The notes beneath the pieces were generated by a model. That model did not search any database and was not told where the DNA came from. It saw only the letters and a program-made list of their open reading frames with translations. Positions 19,167 to 28,407 of a stretch of 64,000 nucleotides of DNA are shown here, piece after piece; the stretch's first letter is position 1; the number at the start of each line of letters is the position of its first letter. Position numbers and translations under genes: made by a program. The DNA comes from Hufsiella arboris (GTDB lineage: Bacteria; Bacteroidota; Bacteroidia; Sphingobacteriales; Sphingobacteriaceae): assembly GCF_009834875.1 (NCBI RefSeq), contig NZ_WVHT01000010.1, positions 1 through 64,000 of the forward strand, written 5' to 3'.

Positions 19167-19190
19167 GTGGGGAAAAGTGGTAGTATGTGG
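19167..19190 (+). promoter_or_regulatory. probable MraZ operator: three GTGG boxes at 10-bp spacing
   Basis: GTGG occurs at 19167, 19177 and 19187, exactly one helical turn apart, 48-71 bp upstream of mraZ. A further GTGGG sits at 19136. MraZ proteins of other phyla bind tandem short G-rich repeats with 10-bp period ahead of their own gene, so this is the expected autoregulatory site of the dcw cluster. No convincing TAnnTTTG box is seen between the boxes and the ATG (TATATTTA at 19197 is the nearest). Confidence 0.6.
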
Positions 19191-19237
19191 AAATAATATA
19201 TTTATTTTTACATAAGATTTAATGGATAAAACTATAC

Positions 19238-19702
19238 ATGTCCCACTTCTTAGGAGAGTTTGATTGTAAGCTTGATGCTAAAGGCAGGTTGATGATACCA
19301 TCAAACCTGAAAAAGCAACTTCCTGATGCAGAGAAGGATGGGCTTGTAGTGAACCGTGGTTTTGAGAAGCACCTGGTGGTTTATACCCGCAAGGAATGGG
19401 ATAAGATCGTTGATGATTTGTCCAAATTGAATCAATATGAAAAGAAAACCAGGGAATTTATAAGGTATTTCACTCGTGGCGCTACTGAGCTTTCGCTTGA
19501 CGCCTCAAATCGCGTTTTGTTCCCCAAGGCTTTATTGGATTATGCTGGAATCGGTTCTGAAGTAGTTCTATCTTGTCAATTTAACAAGATAGAGGTGTGG
19601 GATAAAAACGCCTACGATAGCCAGATGGATAACGAACCTGAAAATTTTGCTAACCTGGCCGAGGAGGTGATGGGTAATCTGGGAAGGAGGATCGATGAGT
19701 AA
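19238..19702 (+). CDS. mraZ: transcriptional regulator MraZ
   Basis: A 154-residue MraZ with two SpoVT/AbrB-like swapped-hairpin domains. Each carries the family motif: DCKLDAKGRLMIPSNLK (about 10-26) and ELSLDASNRVLFPKALLDYAG (about 87-107). MraZ is a ring-forming DNA-binding regulator of the division and cell-wall cluster. It is the first gene of the dcw operon and its probable operator lies just upstream. The gene overlaps rsmH by 8 bp. An ATG at 19222 is out of frame. Confidence 0.95.
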   Translation: MSHFLGEFDCKLDAKGRLMIPSNLKKQLPDAEKDGLVVNRGFEKHLVVYTRKEWDKIVDDLSKLNQYEKKTREFIRYFTRGATELSLDASNRVLFPKALLDYAGIGSEVVLSCQFNKIEVWDKNAYDSQMDNEPENFANLAEEVMGNLGRRIDE

Positions 19703-20615
19703 TTACCATACCCCGGTTATGTTGCGTGAATGTATTGATGCGCTGGCTATTAAGCCGGATGGTGTGTATGTTGATGTGACTTTTGGCGGCGGCGGTCATT
19801 CACGTGAAATTTTAAAACACTTAACTGAAAAGGGCAGATTGCTGGCTTTTGACCAGGACGTAGATGCCCAGCAGAATATTCCAAACGATGATCGGTTAAC
19901 CTTTATAGATCAGAACTTCCGCTATTTGAAAAACAACTGCCGTTTACACGGGGCTCCAACCGTTGATGGTATTCTGGCTGATCTTGGTGTTTCGTCACAC
20001 CAGTTTGATCAGCCAGAGCGGGGGTTTTCTACGCGTTTTGATGCAGACCTGGATATGCGGATGGATCAGCAATCGGCTTTGACTGCCAGGGAAGTTGTTA
20101 ATAATTACGGAGAAGATCAGCTTCATAAGATTTTTGGTATTTACGGCGAGATTCAAAATGCAAAAAGCCTCGCCCGTTCTATTGTAACAGCGCGGCTGAA
20201 TCAGTCAATTGATACGATAGTGGATTTGAAATCGGCAATTGTTAATCATATTCCCAAGGGAAAAGAAAACAAATATCTGGCGCAGGTTTTTCAGGCGCTT
20301 CGTATCGAAGTAAATCAGGAACTCGAGGCTTTGCAGGATTTTTTAAGCCAGTCGGTGGATGTTTTGAAGCCGGGCGGGAGATTGGTGGTAATGTCTTATC
20401 ATTCTCTTGAAGACAGGCTGGTAAAAAATTTTATTGCTAAAGGGAAATTTCGCGGAGAGGTGGAAAAGGACTTTTTTGGCAACGAAATAAAGCCACTTGT
20501 TGCAGTATCGCGAAAAGCCATTACAGCAGGTGAAGAAGAAATTAAGTTAAATAACAGGGCACGGAGTGCGAAGCTCAGAGTTGCTGAAAAAATAATAAAC
20601 AGTCGGAGAGACTAA
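19695..20615 (+). CDS. rsmH: 16S rRNA (cytosine-1402-N4) methyltransferase
   Basis: A 306-residue RsmH (MraW), which uses SAM to methylate N4 of C1402 in the ribosomal P-site region. The SAM motif is VDVTFGGGGHS (about 21-31). The family sequences LADLGVSSHQFDQPERGFS and LRIEVNQELEAL, and the late VMSYHSLEDRLVKNF, are present. It overlaps mraZ by 8 bp and is followed by ftsL after 10 bp, the standard dcw order. Confidence 0.96.
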   Translation: MSNYHTPVMLRECIDALAIKPDGVYVDVTFGGGGHSREILKHLTEKGRLLAFDQDVDAQQNIPNDDRLTFIDQNFRYLKNNCRLHGAPTVDGILADLGVSSHQFDQPERGFSTRFDADLDMRMDQQSALTAREVVNNYGEDQLHKIFGIYGEIQNAKSLARSIVTARLNQSIDTIVDLKSAIVNHIPKGKENKYLAQVFQALRIEVNQELEALQDFLSQSVDVLKPGGRLVVMSYHSLEDRLVKNFIAKGKFRGEVEKDFFGNEIKPLVAVSRKAITAGEEEIKLNNRARSAKLRVAEKIINSRRD

Positions 20616-20625
20616 TTTTTAAGGT

Positions 20626-21033
20626 ATGAGTAATCGTTTTAAAAACGAATTATTTGAGGGGGAAGTGGAGCAGGAAGTTCAGTCTGAGTTGAAAAATGAA
20701 AAGACTGAACTTCCGCGAAACTTCGTGACGAATTTTTTTTCTGACGGTTTCATTTCTAAAGATTACGCTACGCAGATGCTGCCTTTTATCATTTTTCTGG
20801 CCTTCTTGTGTATGATATATATCGGTAACAGGCATTTCGCCGAAACCAATATCAGGAATATCGACAAGGTTAGTAAAGAGGTGAAGGAGCTGAGTTGGGA
20901 TTTCAAAACGCTGAAGGCCGAACTAATGCTTAAAAGCACGCAGACAGAAGTTGCCAGGCGTGTGGATACTCTGGGATTAAAAGAGCCGGTTGAACCGCCG
21001 GTAAAGATTGTTTTAAACGAACAGGAGCAATAA
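20626..21033 (+). CDS. ftsL: FtsL-like cell-division protein
   Basis: A 135-residue bitopic membrane protein: a cytoplasmic head of about 45 residues, one membrane helix (about 48-68, TQMLPFIIFLAFLCMIYIGN) and a periplasmic part with a heptad-like coiled coil (IDKVSKEVKELSWDFKTLKAELMLKSTQTEVARRVDTL, shown only in outline). Position between rsmH and ftsI, topology and the coiled coil identify it as the FtsL-like subunit that pairs with FtsB/FtsQ. Sequence similarity to characterised FtsL is weak, as is usual. Its TAA overlaps the ftsI ATG (TAATG). Confidence 0.85.
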   Translation: MSNRFKNELFEGEVEQEVQSELKNEKTELPRNFVTNFFSDGFISKDYATQMLPFIIFLAFLCMIYIGNRHFAETNIRNIDKVSKEVKELSWDFKTLKAELMLKSTQTEVARRVDTLGLKEPVEPPVKIVLNEQEQ

Positions 21034-23126
21034 TGAATATTCGTACCGACATATTGTTGCGTGTATACATCGCCTTCGGGTTGATTGTTTTGTTTGCGTT
21101 TGCCGTAGTGGCGAAACTGTTCCATGTACAGTTTGTCCAGGGGAAAAAATGGACGGCAATGGCCGACAGCCTTTCAACAAAATATGTAAATGTCGAAGCT
21201 GTTCGGGGTAACATTTATTCTGTTGATGGAAGTTTGCTGGCTACATCGGTGCCAGAGTACGAATTAAGAATGGATCTTCTTGCCGGAGGTATTGAAAAGG
21301 ACGATGTTTTTTATGAGAAAGTTGATTCACTTGCCTATAAAATGTCGGCTTTCTTTGGTGATAAATCTGCAAGGCAATATTCCCGTATGCTTCGCGAGGC
21401 GCGCCGCGAACGCTCGAGGTATTTTCTGATCAGGCGCAAGGTAACGCATAACGAGCTTTCAAAAATTAAGAAATTCCCGATTTTCAATTTGGGAAGATAT
21501 AAAGGCGGGTTGATCACTGTTCAGATGAACAAGCGAATACTGCCATTTCAAACTTTGGCGGCCAGAACGATCGGGTATAAAAACGAAAATGTTCAACCTG
21601 TCGGTTTGGAAGGCGCTTACGGCCGTTATATTGATGGTGAAACAGGTAAGCGCCTGATGCAGCGTATTGCTGGTGGAATCTGGATGCCGGTAAATCGGGA
21701 CATCGAAATTGCGCCGAAAGACGGAGCGGATATTATTTCGACAATTGATATCAATATGCAGGATGTCGCGCAAAATGCATTGTTGAAGCAATTAGAAAAA
21801 AGTCAGGCTGATCACGGTTGTGTGGTGATGATGGAAGTGGCTACCGGCGAGATCAGGGCTATAGCGAATTATACAAGAACTGTTGACGGCGATTATAAGG
21901 AAAAATTTAATTACGCCATTGCCGGCAACCAGGATCCTGGGTCAACTTTTAAGGTCGCATCGTATATGTCGTTGCTAGAAGATCACAAGGTTGATACAAA
22001 TACCCGTGTCGAAACTGGTAATTACAAAATACCAGGGCACCTTATCAAAGATTCGCACGGAAGCATCGGCGTTGTGTCGGTGAAAAGAGCCTTTGAGGAG
22101 TCGTCAAATTCGGCGGTTGCAAAACTGATTAATACGGCATATCATGATAATCAATCACAGTTTACTGACCACCTGTATGAGTGGGGTTTGAACGAGAAGT
22201 TAGGCCTTCAAATACCCGGGGAAGCGCAACCAGTTGTTAAAAATCCCAAAAACCGGAGCTGGAATAAAAATATGACATTGCCGCAAATGGCTTATGGTTA
22301 TGAGATGCAGCTTACGCCACTCAAAATGTTAACATTTTATAATGCGATTGCTAATAACGGTAAATATGTCTCCCCTATATTTGTCCGCGAAATTCGAAGG
22401 TTGGGTAATACCGTTGAGCAATTCAAAGCCAGGGTCATAAATGATAAAATATGCTCTGATGTGACGTTAAAGAAAATGAAGGAGATGCTTGAAGGCGTTA
22501 TTACGGAAGGAACGGGAAAAGGAATTATTTACAATCCGGCGTATAAAATCGCGGGCAAAACTGGTACCGCGCAGGTTGCAGACGCTAACAAGGGTTATAA
22601 AGCAAAGAAACAATACCAAGCATCATTTTGCGGCTATTTTCCTGCCGACAAGCCGAAATATTCGTTGATCGTTGTGATCAACGACCCTAAAAATGAATAC
22701 TACGCCGCATTGGTAGCAGGTCCTCCTTTCCGCGAGATAGCTGATAAAGTTTATGCCAGCGATCTGGACCTGTATGAATCACCTGTGCGGGAAAAGTTCG
22801 TCGGAAATACCAAGATGCCGTCATCGAAACTTGGGTCAAAGCACGCTACCCAGCAGGTTTACAGCGCTTTTGGAATTAAAGCTTTTTACGCTTCCAATAA
22901 TACCAACTCGATAGATACTAACAATGGCGTTTACATTAAGGATGTTGATTACAGGGAAGGTAGTGTGCCAAATGTTGTGGGTATGGGATTGCGGGACGCC
23001 TTATTCGCAATAGGCAATGCCGGACTAAAGCCTGTTGTAAAAGGAAGTGGAAAAGTTGTGAGCCAGTCGGTAGCTCCCGGGATGAGAGTTGGAATGCATT
23101 ACCCCTTACAAATTGAGTTACAATGA
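21033..23126 (+). CDS. ftsI: penicillin-binding protein / septal transpeptidase FtsI with PASTA domain
   Basis: A 697-residue class B PBP that cross-links septal peptidoglycan. It has an N-terminal membrane anchor (about 7-27), a PBP dimerisation domain, then the transpeptidase domain with S304-TFK, S357-SN and K509-TG motifs. A C-terminal PASTA domain (about 640-697, VPNVVGMGLRDALFAIGNAGL) is typical of Bacteroidetes FtsI but absent from E. coli FtsI. It starts inside the ftsL stop (TAATG) and overlaps murE by 4 bp (ATGA). Confidence 0.95.
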   Translation: MNIRTDILLRVYIAFGLIVLFAFAVVAKLFHVQFVQGKKWTAMADSLSTKYVNVEAVRGNIYSVDGSLLATSVPEYELRMDLLAGGIEKDDVFYEKVDSLAYKMSAFFGDKSARQYSRMLREARRERSRYFLIRRKVTHNELSKIKKFPIFNLGRYKGGLITVQMNKRILPFQTLAARTIGYKNENVQPVGLEGAYGRYIDGETGKRLMQRIAGGIWMPVNRDIEIAPKDGADIISTIDINMQDVAQNALLKQLEKSQADHGCVVMMEVATGEIRAIANYTRTVDGDYKEKFNYAIAGNQDPGSTFKVASYMSLLEDHKVDTNTRVETGNYKIPGHLIKDSHGSIGVVSVKRAFEESSNSAVAKLINTAYHDNQSQFTDHLYEWGLNEKLGLQIPGEAQPVVKNPKNRSWNKNMTLPQMAYGYEMQLTPLKMLTFYNAIANNGKYVSPIFVREIRRLGNTVEQFKARVINDKICSDVTLKKMKEMLEGVITEGTGKGIIYNPAYKIAGKTGTAQVADANKGYKAKKQYQASFCGYFPADKPKYSLIVVINDPKNEYYAALVAGPPFREIADKVYASDLDLYESPVREKFVGNTKMPSSKLGSKHATQQVYSAFGIKAFYASNNTNSIDTNNGVYIKDVDYREGSVPNVVGMGLRDALFAIGNAGLKPVVKGSGKVVSQSVAPGMRVGMHYPLQIELQ

Positions 23127-24595
23127 AGCTGCTGAAAGACATATTGTTCGGAGTTAATGTGCTGGAAATTCTGGGGCCCGAGTCAGCTGAAATATCTGAG
23201 ATCATTTTCGATTCGCGTAAAGCGACACATGGAGTTTTGTTTGTAGCTGTAAGAGGTACGGTTACAGATGGACATCAATATATCGGTCAGGTTATAAATG
23301 AGGGTGTTAAGGCTATAGTTTGTGAAAGCGCACCTGGCGATATACAGCCTGAAATTACCTATGTGCTGGTATCAAATTCCGCTAAGGCGCTGGGGGTAAT
23401 GGCATCGAACTTCTATGACCAGCCATCGGCGAAACTGAAACTTGTTGGTGTTACCGGAACCAACGGGAAAACGACAATTGCAACCCTGCTCTACAAGCTT
23501 TTTATTGAGCTGGGTTATAAAACTGGTCTCCTTTCAACGGTAGAAAACCAGATTAACGGAGTAATTATCCCGTCAACGCATACGACGCCGGATCAAATCG
23601 CTTTGAATGCCTTACTTCATGACATGGTGACCGCAGGTTGCGATTACTGCTTTATGGAAGTAAGCTCCCATGCCGTAGCTCAATCACGCATCGAGGGATT
23701 GTATTTTACAGGTGCGGTGTTTTCAAATCTTACACATGATCATCTCGATTTTCATAAAACTTTCAGTGAATACCTGAAAGCAAAAAAAGCTTTTTTCGAT
23801 GGCCTAGACCGTTCGGCTTTTGCTTTAACGAATGCCGACGACAAAAACGGGGCGGTCATGCTGCAAAATACAAGGGCGCATAAAAAAACATACGGCTTGA
23901 AAAATCTTGCCGACTTTAAGGGAAAGCTGGTTGAAAATCATTTTAGCGGGCTGCTTTTAAATATCGACGGCGAAGAAGTCTGGTTTAAACTGGTAGGAAG
24001 TTTTAATGCCTATAACTTACTGGCTGTTTACGGTGCAAGTATGCTGCTGGAACAGGACAGGAACAAGGTTTTGACAATTCTTAGTCGTTTAAGCGGGGCG
24101 GAAGGCCGATTTGACTATGTCTCCTCGGGAAGCGGAATAATTGGCATTGTCGATTACGCACATACTCCGGATGCCGTTCAGAATGTTCTGAGCACGATTC
24201 ACGATATCCGCAAGGGAAATGAGCAATTGATTACCATTATAGGCTGTGGCGGCGACCGTGATAAAACCAAACGTCCGGTTATGGCGCAAACTGCCTGCGA
24301 CTGGAGCGACAAGGTTATCCTGACATCTGATAATCCACGAACTGAAGATCCGGAAGCAATTCTTGCCGATATGGAGGAAGGAGTAACTCCTAACAACAAG
24401 CGGAAGGTTCTTCATATTACCGATCGTAAAGAAGCTATTCGAACAGCTGTTCACCTTGCCAAGCCTGGGGATATAATTCTTCTTGCCGGTAAGGGACATG
24501 AAAAATACCAGGAAATAAAAGGAGTTAAACACCCTTTCGACGATAAAAAGATATTAAGTGAACAGTTAAACCTAATTACCCATCAGGAAAACTAA
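23123..24595 (+). CDS. murE: UDP-MurNAc-tripeptide ligase (meso-diaminopimelate-adding)
   Basis: A 490-residue Mur ligase that adds the third amino acid to UDP-MurNAc-L-Ala-D-Glu using ATP. The ATP P-loop is GVTGTNGKTT (about 110-119). The central domain includes SSHAV and NLTHDHLDFHKT (carbamylated-Lys region nearby). The C-terminal DNPRTEDP carries the DNPR motif that marks meso-diaminopimelate specificity, in agreement with dapA at 36734. It overlaps ftsI by 4 bp and precedes mraY by 3 bp. The usual next gene in proteobacteria, murF, is not in this cluster. Confidence 0.96.
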   Translation: MKLLKDILFGVNVLEILGPESAEISEIIFDSRKATHGVLFVAVRGTVTDGHQYIGQVINEGVKAIVCESAPGDIQPEITYVLVSNSAKALGVMASNFYDQPSAKLKLVGVTGTNGKTTIATLLYKLFIELGYKTGLLSTVENQINGVIIPSTHTTPDQIALNALLHDMVTAGCDYCFMEVSSHAVAQSRIEGLYFTGAVFSNLTHDHLDFHKTFSEYLKAKKAFFDGLDRSAFALTNADDKNGAVMLQNTRAHKKTYGLKNLADFKGKLVENHFSGLLLNIDGEEVWFKLVGSFNAYNLLAVYGASMLLEQDRNKVLTILSRLSGAEGRFDYVSSGSGIIGIVDYAHTPDAVQNVLSTIHDIRKGNEQLITIIGCGGDRDKTKRPVMAQTACDWSDKVILTSDNPRTEDPEAILADMEEGVTPNNKRKVLHITDRKEAIRTAVHLAKPGDIILLAGKGHEKYQEIKGVKHPFDDKKILSEQLNLITHQEN

Positions 24596-24598
24596 GCG

Positions 24599-25840
24599 AT
24601 GCTATATTACCTTTTCACATATCTCAATAAAGAATTTCATCTTCCGGGATCGGGAGTATTTCAATATATATCATTCCGCACAGCGATGGCGGTTATCTTC
24701 TCATTGTTCATAACTACCGTTTACGGAAGCAGGTTGATCAGATTTTTGAGAGCCCAGCAGGTCGGTGAAACGGTTCGTAACCTCGGGCTGGAAGGCCAGA
24801 TGCAAAAACAAGGCACCCCAACAATGGGTGGACTAATTATTTTGCTCGGTATCCTGGTGCCGACGTTATTGTTCGCCAAGCTGGATAATATCTATGTTAT
24901 CCTGATGATCGTAACCACGGTATGGACAGGTATAATCGGCTTTGTTGATGATTATATTAAGGTTTTTAAGAAAGACAAAGAAGGCTTAGCGGGACGTTTT
25001 AAGATTATGGGGCAGGTTGGTCTAGCCCTTATCATCGGCTGGACAATGTATTTTCATCCTGATATCGTAGTCCGCCAACAGGTGACCTTGCCGACAACCA
25101 ATACCGCGCCGCTTGAAGTGCAGCAGCGCGGAACCGATTATTACTTCACGCAGAACGTCAAGTCGACCAAAACAAACATTCCATTTTATAAAAATAATGA
25201 GTTCGATTACGCCAAGGTGCTGAAGTTTATCGGTCCTGGTTATGAGAAATATGCCTTGCTTGTATTTCTCATTTTTGTAATCGTGATCATTACCGCTGTT
25301 TCAAACGGTGCAAACATAACGGATGGAATTGATGGCCTGGCCACGGGAACATCGGCGATAATAGGGATTACCCTGGCAATACTAGCGTATGTATCCGGCA
25401 ATACTGTAATAGCCGATTACCTGAACATTATGTATATCCCAAATTCGGGTGAACTGGTGGTTTTTGCGGGCGCGTTCGTTGGTGCATGCGTCGGCTTTTT
25501 ATGGTATAACTCTTATCCGGCCCAGGTTTTTATGGGCGATACGGGAAGCTTAGCGATCGGCGGGATTATTGCCGCGTTCGCGATCATGATTCGTAAAGAA
25601 TTGCTGATTCCGATTCTTTGCGGAATTTTCCTGATCGAAAATTTGTCTGTCATTATACAGGTATCATATTTCAAATACACTAAAAAGAAATTTGGGGAGG
25701 GAAGAAGAATATTTCTGATGTCGCCGCTGCATCACCATTATCAAAAAAAGGGTTATCACGAGTCCAAGATCGTTACCCGTTTTTGGATCGTCGGAATTAT
25801 CCTGGCAGTTATCACGATTGTAACGCTTAAACTACGTTAA
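24599..25840 (+). CDS. mraY: phospho-MurNAc-pentapeptide transferase
   Basis: A 413-residue, about 10-TM enzyme that makes lipid I from UDP-MurNAc-pentapeptide and undecaprenyl phosphate. Motifs: [45 protein letters not shown] and [10 protein letters not shown]. It is about 50 residues longer than E. coli MraY because of an extra extracytoplasmic segment after the fourth helix (about residues 155-210, containing [17 protein letters not shown]). I recall this insertion as a feature of Bacteroidetes MraY. Its stop overlaps the murD ATG by one base (TAATG). Confidence 0.96.
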   Translation: MLYYLFTYLNKEFHLPGSGVFQYISFRTAMAVIFSLFITTVYGSRLIRFLRAQQVGETVRNLGLEGQMQKQGTPTMGGLIILLGILVPTLLFAKLDNIYVILMIVTTVWTGIIGFVDDYIKVFKKDKEGLAGRFKIMGQVGLALIIGWTMYFHPDIVVRQQVTLPTTNTAPLEVQQRGTDYYFTQNVKSTKTNIPFYKNNEFDYAKVLKFIGPGYEKYALLVFLIFVIVIITAVSNGANITDGIDGLATGTSAIIGITLAILAYVSGNTVIADYLNIMYIPNSGELVVFAGAFVGACVGFLWYNSYPAQVFMGDTGSLAIGGIIAAFAIMIRKELLIPILCGIFLIENLSVIIQVSYFKYTKKKFGEGRRIFLMSPLHHHYQKKGYHESKIVTRFWIVGIILAVITIVTLKLR

Positions 25841-27186
25841 TGAACGAGAAGAAACTCATAGCTATAATAGGCGCCGGCGAAAGCGGAACGGGTGCTGCTA
25901 TTCTTGCTAAAAAGCAGGGCTATGAAGTTTTCGTATCTGATTTTGGAGAAATTGCGGAGGTGTACAAGCGGGAGCTTTCTGAGAATTCTATCCAGTTTGA
26001 AGAGAAAAAGCATTCGGAGGATACCATATTCCAGGCTGTTGAAGTAATAAAAAGTCCAGGTATCGCAGACAAGGCGCCGATAATAAAAAAATTGCAGGCC
26101 AGAAATATTCCTGTGATCTCGGAAATTGAATTTGCAGGCAGATATACCCAGGCTAAAATGATCTGCATAACTGGTTCGAACGGTAAATCAACCACGACAT
26201 TGCTTACCTATCACATTCTAAAAAATGCCGGATTAAATGTCGGTTTGGCTGGAAATATCGGTAAAAGCTTTGCCAGGCAGGTCGCGCATGAAAATTTCGA
26301 ATGTTACGTTCTGGAGATTAGCAGCTTCATGCTCGATAACATGTACCAGTTTAAAGCCGACGTTGCGGTTTTACTAAACATTACCCCCGATCACCTTGAC
26401 CGATACGATTACAAAATGGAAAATTACATTGCTTCCAAATTGCGTATTGTTCAAAATCAGCAAGCTGATGACGTTTTTATTTACTGTGAAGATGATCCTG
26501 AAACGGTAGCAGCGCTTAAGCATTGCAATCTTAAATCAAAAGACTATCCATTTAGCATACAGAGCAAGCCTGTTGAAGGAGCTTATCTGGATAATAACCA
26601 ATTAATCATTAACCTGAAAAATCAAAATCAATTCACCATGTCAATCAACGAACTAGCTTTACAGGGCAAGCACAACATTTACAATTCAATGGCTTCAGGA
26701 ATTGTAGCAAAGGTGCTTGAGCTGCGCAACGAATCCATCCGCGAAAGCATGGGGAATTTTAAAAATATTGAACACCGGCTGGAGCATGTTGCCCGGATTT
26801 CAGGTATCGATTTTATAAACGACTCTAAAGCCACGAATGTCAATTCAACCTGGTACGCTCTTGAAAGTATGACGACAGATGTTGTCTTGATTCTTGGCGG
26901 AGTGGATAAAGGGAACGATTACAACATGCTGAAAGACCTGGTAAAGAGTAAAGTTCGCTCCATCGTTTGCCTTGGCAAAGATAACAAGCGTATTCACGAT
27001 GCATTTGAAGACGACGTAGATGTAATCGTAAATACGTTTTCAGCTCATGAGGCCGTAAATATGGCCTACCATATGGCCCGTAAAGGCGACACTGTTTTAC
27101 TTTCGCCGGCATGTGCAAGCTTCGATCTTTTCAGAAATTACGAAGATCGCGGCAACCAGTTTAAAAAAGCAGTAATGGAACTCTAA
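25840..27186 (+). CDS. murD: UDP-MurNAc-L-alanine:D-glutamate ligase
   Basis: A 448-residue Mur ligase adding D-Glu to UDP-MurNAc-L-Ala. The N-terminal UDP-binding domain starts IAIIGAGESGTGAA. The P-loop is ITGSNGKSTTT (about 109-119). The central signature LEISSFMLD and LLNITPDHLDRYDY and the C-terminal NDSKATNVNSTWYALE and LLSPACASFDLFRNYEDRG are all typical of MurD. Its start overlaps the mraY stop (TAATG) and it precedes ftsW by 11 bp. Confidence 0.96.
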   Translation: MNEKKLIAIIGAGESGTGAAILAKKQGYEVFVSDFGEIAEVYKRELSENSIQFEEKKHSEDTIFQAVEVIKSPGIADKAPIIKKLQARNIPVISEIEFAGRYTQAKMICITGSNGKSTTTLLTYHILKNAGLNVGLAGNIGKSFARQVAHENFECYVLEISSFMLDNMYQFKADVAVLLNITPDHLDRYDYKMENYIASKLRIVQNQQADDVFIYCEDDPETVAALKHCNLKSKDYPFSIQSKPVEGAYLDNNQLIINLKNQNQFTMSINELALQGKHNIYNSMASGIVAKVLELRNESIRESMGNFKNIEHRLEHVARISGIDFINDSKATNVNSTWYALESMTTDVVLILGGVDKGNDYNMLKDLVKSKVRSIVCLGKDNKRIHDAFEDDVDVIVNTFSAHEAVNMAYHMARKGDTVLLSPACASFDLFRNYEDRGNQFKKAVMEL

Positions 27187-27197
27187 ACGTATAAACT

Positions 27198-28400
27198 ATG
27201 AATCAGCTTATACAAAACATGCTTAATAAGACCAAGGGCGATCGCTGGATATGGCTTATCGTGATCCTTCTTTCCATTTGGTCGTTGCTGGCAGTTTACA
27301 GTGCTACAGGAACGCTGGCTTATAAACGCGGTGTAGGTACGGAGGCTATCCTGATGAAGCACTTAATGTTTGTAGTGGGCGGTTTAGCGTTGATGTATTT
27401 TTCGCATTTGCTTGATTACAAGTATTACGCCGGAATTTCTAAGCTGCTAATGGTAATTACGATCCCATTGCTGCTGTATACTTTGCTTTTTGGCGCTAAC
27501 GTGAATGAAGCGAGCCGCTGGGTTACTATTCCGTTGATTAACCAAACGTTCCAGACTTCCGATATGGCTAAACTGGCGCTGATTACTTTTCTTGCCAGGA
27601 CCTTAACCCGGAAACAGGAAAATATCAAGGATGTAAAAAAAGCCTTTTTGCCGATTATGGGTTCGGTTTGCGTGGTATTTATTTTGATCGCATTAGCTAA
27701 CCTTTCAACGGCTCTGATGCTGTTCGGCGTAAGTATTTTGCTGCTGATCATCGGACGTATCAGCGTAAAGCAAATTGCGATTGTCTGTCTGGGTGGCTTG
27801 GTGTTGCTTACGGCAGTGGTTTTTTTAGGGCCGCGACGTAAGACTTACGTATCCCGTATCGAGGTATTTATGCATCCCGAAAAGGCAGATCCTGATAAAT
27901 CGTTCCAGGCAAACCAGTCGAAAATTGCGATTGCTACCGGCGGTATTATGGGTAAAGGGCCAGGCAATAGTACTCAACGTAATTTTTTACCGCATCCGTA
28001 CTCCGACTTTGTTTATGCACTGATTATCGAAGAATACGGACTTGTCGGCGGTCTGGCACTCGTTGTTTTGTACCTGTTGTTTTTGTGGCGTTGCATATTG
28101 ATTGTCACACAAAGTCCGAAAGCATTCGGTGCACTCCTTGCGGCAGGACTAAGTTTTAGTCTCACCATACAGGCATTTGCCAATATGGCGGTTGCCGTGG
28201 GTTTAGGACCTGTAACGGGTGTTCCGCTGCCTTTAGTAAGTATGGGAGGAACTTCGATCCTTTTCACTAGCGTGGCATTCGGAATTATTCTTAGCGTTAG
28301 CCGCGATATTGATGAGAAAAAAGCGGACAGCACAACATCTGATAAAGAAAAGAATAAAGAGAAAAAAGTAATCATTGGAGAAATTCCAGCGATGGCTTAA
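27198..28400 (+). CDS. ftsW: septal peptidoglycan polymerase FtsW (SEDS family)
   Basis: A 400-residue SEDS-family glycosyltransferase with about 10 membrane helices that polymerises lipid II at the septum together with FtsI. Recognisable family sequence: DKSFQANQSKIAIATGG, PHPYSDFVYALIIEEYG and the late PLPLVSMGGTSILFTSVAFGIILSVS. The cytoplasmic tail is highly charged (DEKKADSTTSDKEKNKEKK). Order between murD and murG is standard. Confidence 0.96.
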   Translation: MNQLIQNMLNKTKGDRWIWLIVILLSIWSLLAVYSATGTLAYKRGVGTEAILMKHLMFVVGGLALMYFSHLLDYKYYAGISKLLMVITIPLLLYTLLFGANVNEASRWVTIPLINQTFQTSDMAKLALITFLARTLTRKQENIKDVKKAFLPIMGSVCVVFILIALANLSTALMLFGVSILLLIIGRISVKQIAIVCLGGLVLLTAVVFLGPRRKTYVSRIEVFMHPEKADPDKSFQANQSKIAIATGGIMGKGPGNSTQRNFLPHPYSDFVYALIIEEYGLVGGLALVVLYLLFLWRCILIVTQSPKAFGALLAAGLSFSLTIQAFANMAVAVGLGPVTGVPLPLVSMGGTSILFTSVAFGIILSVSRDIDEKKADSTTSDKEKNKEKKVIIGEIPAMA

Positions 28401-28407
28401 TTGATAT

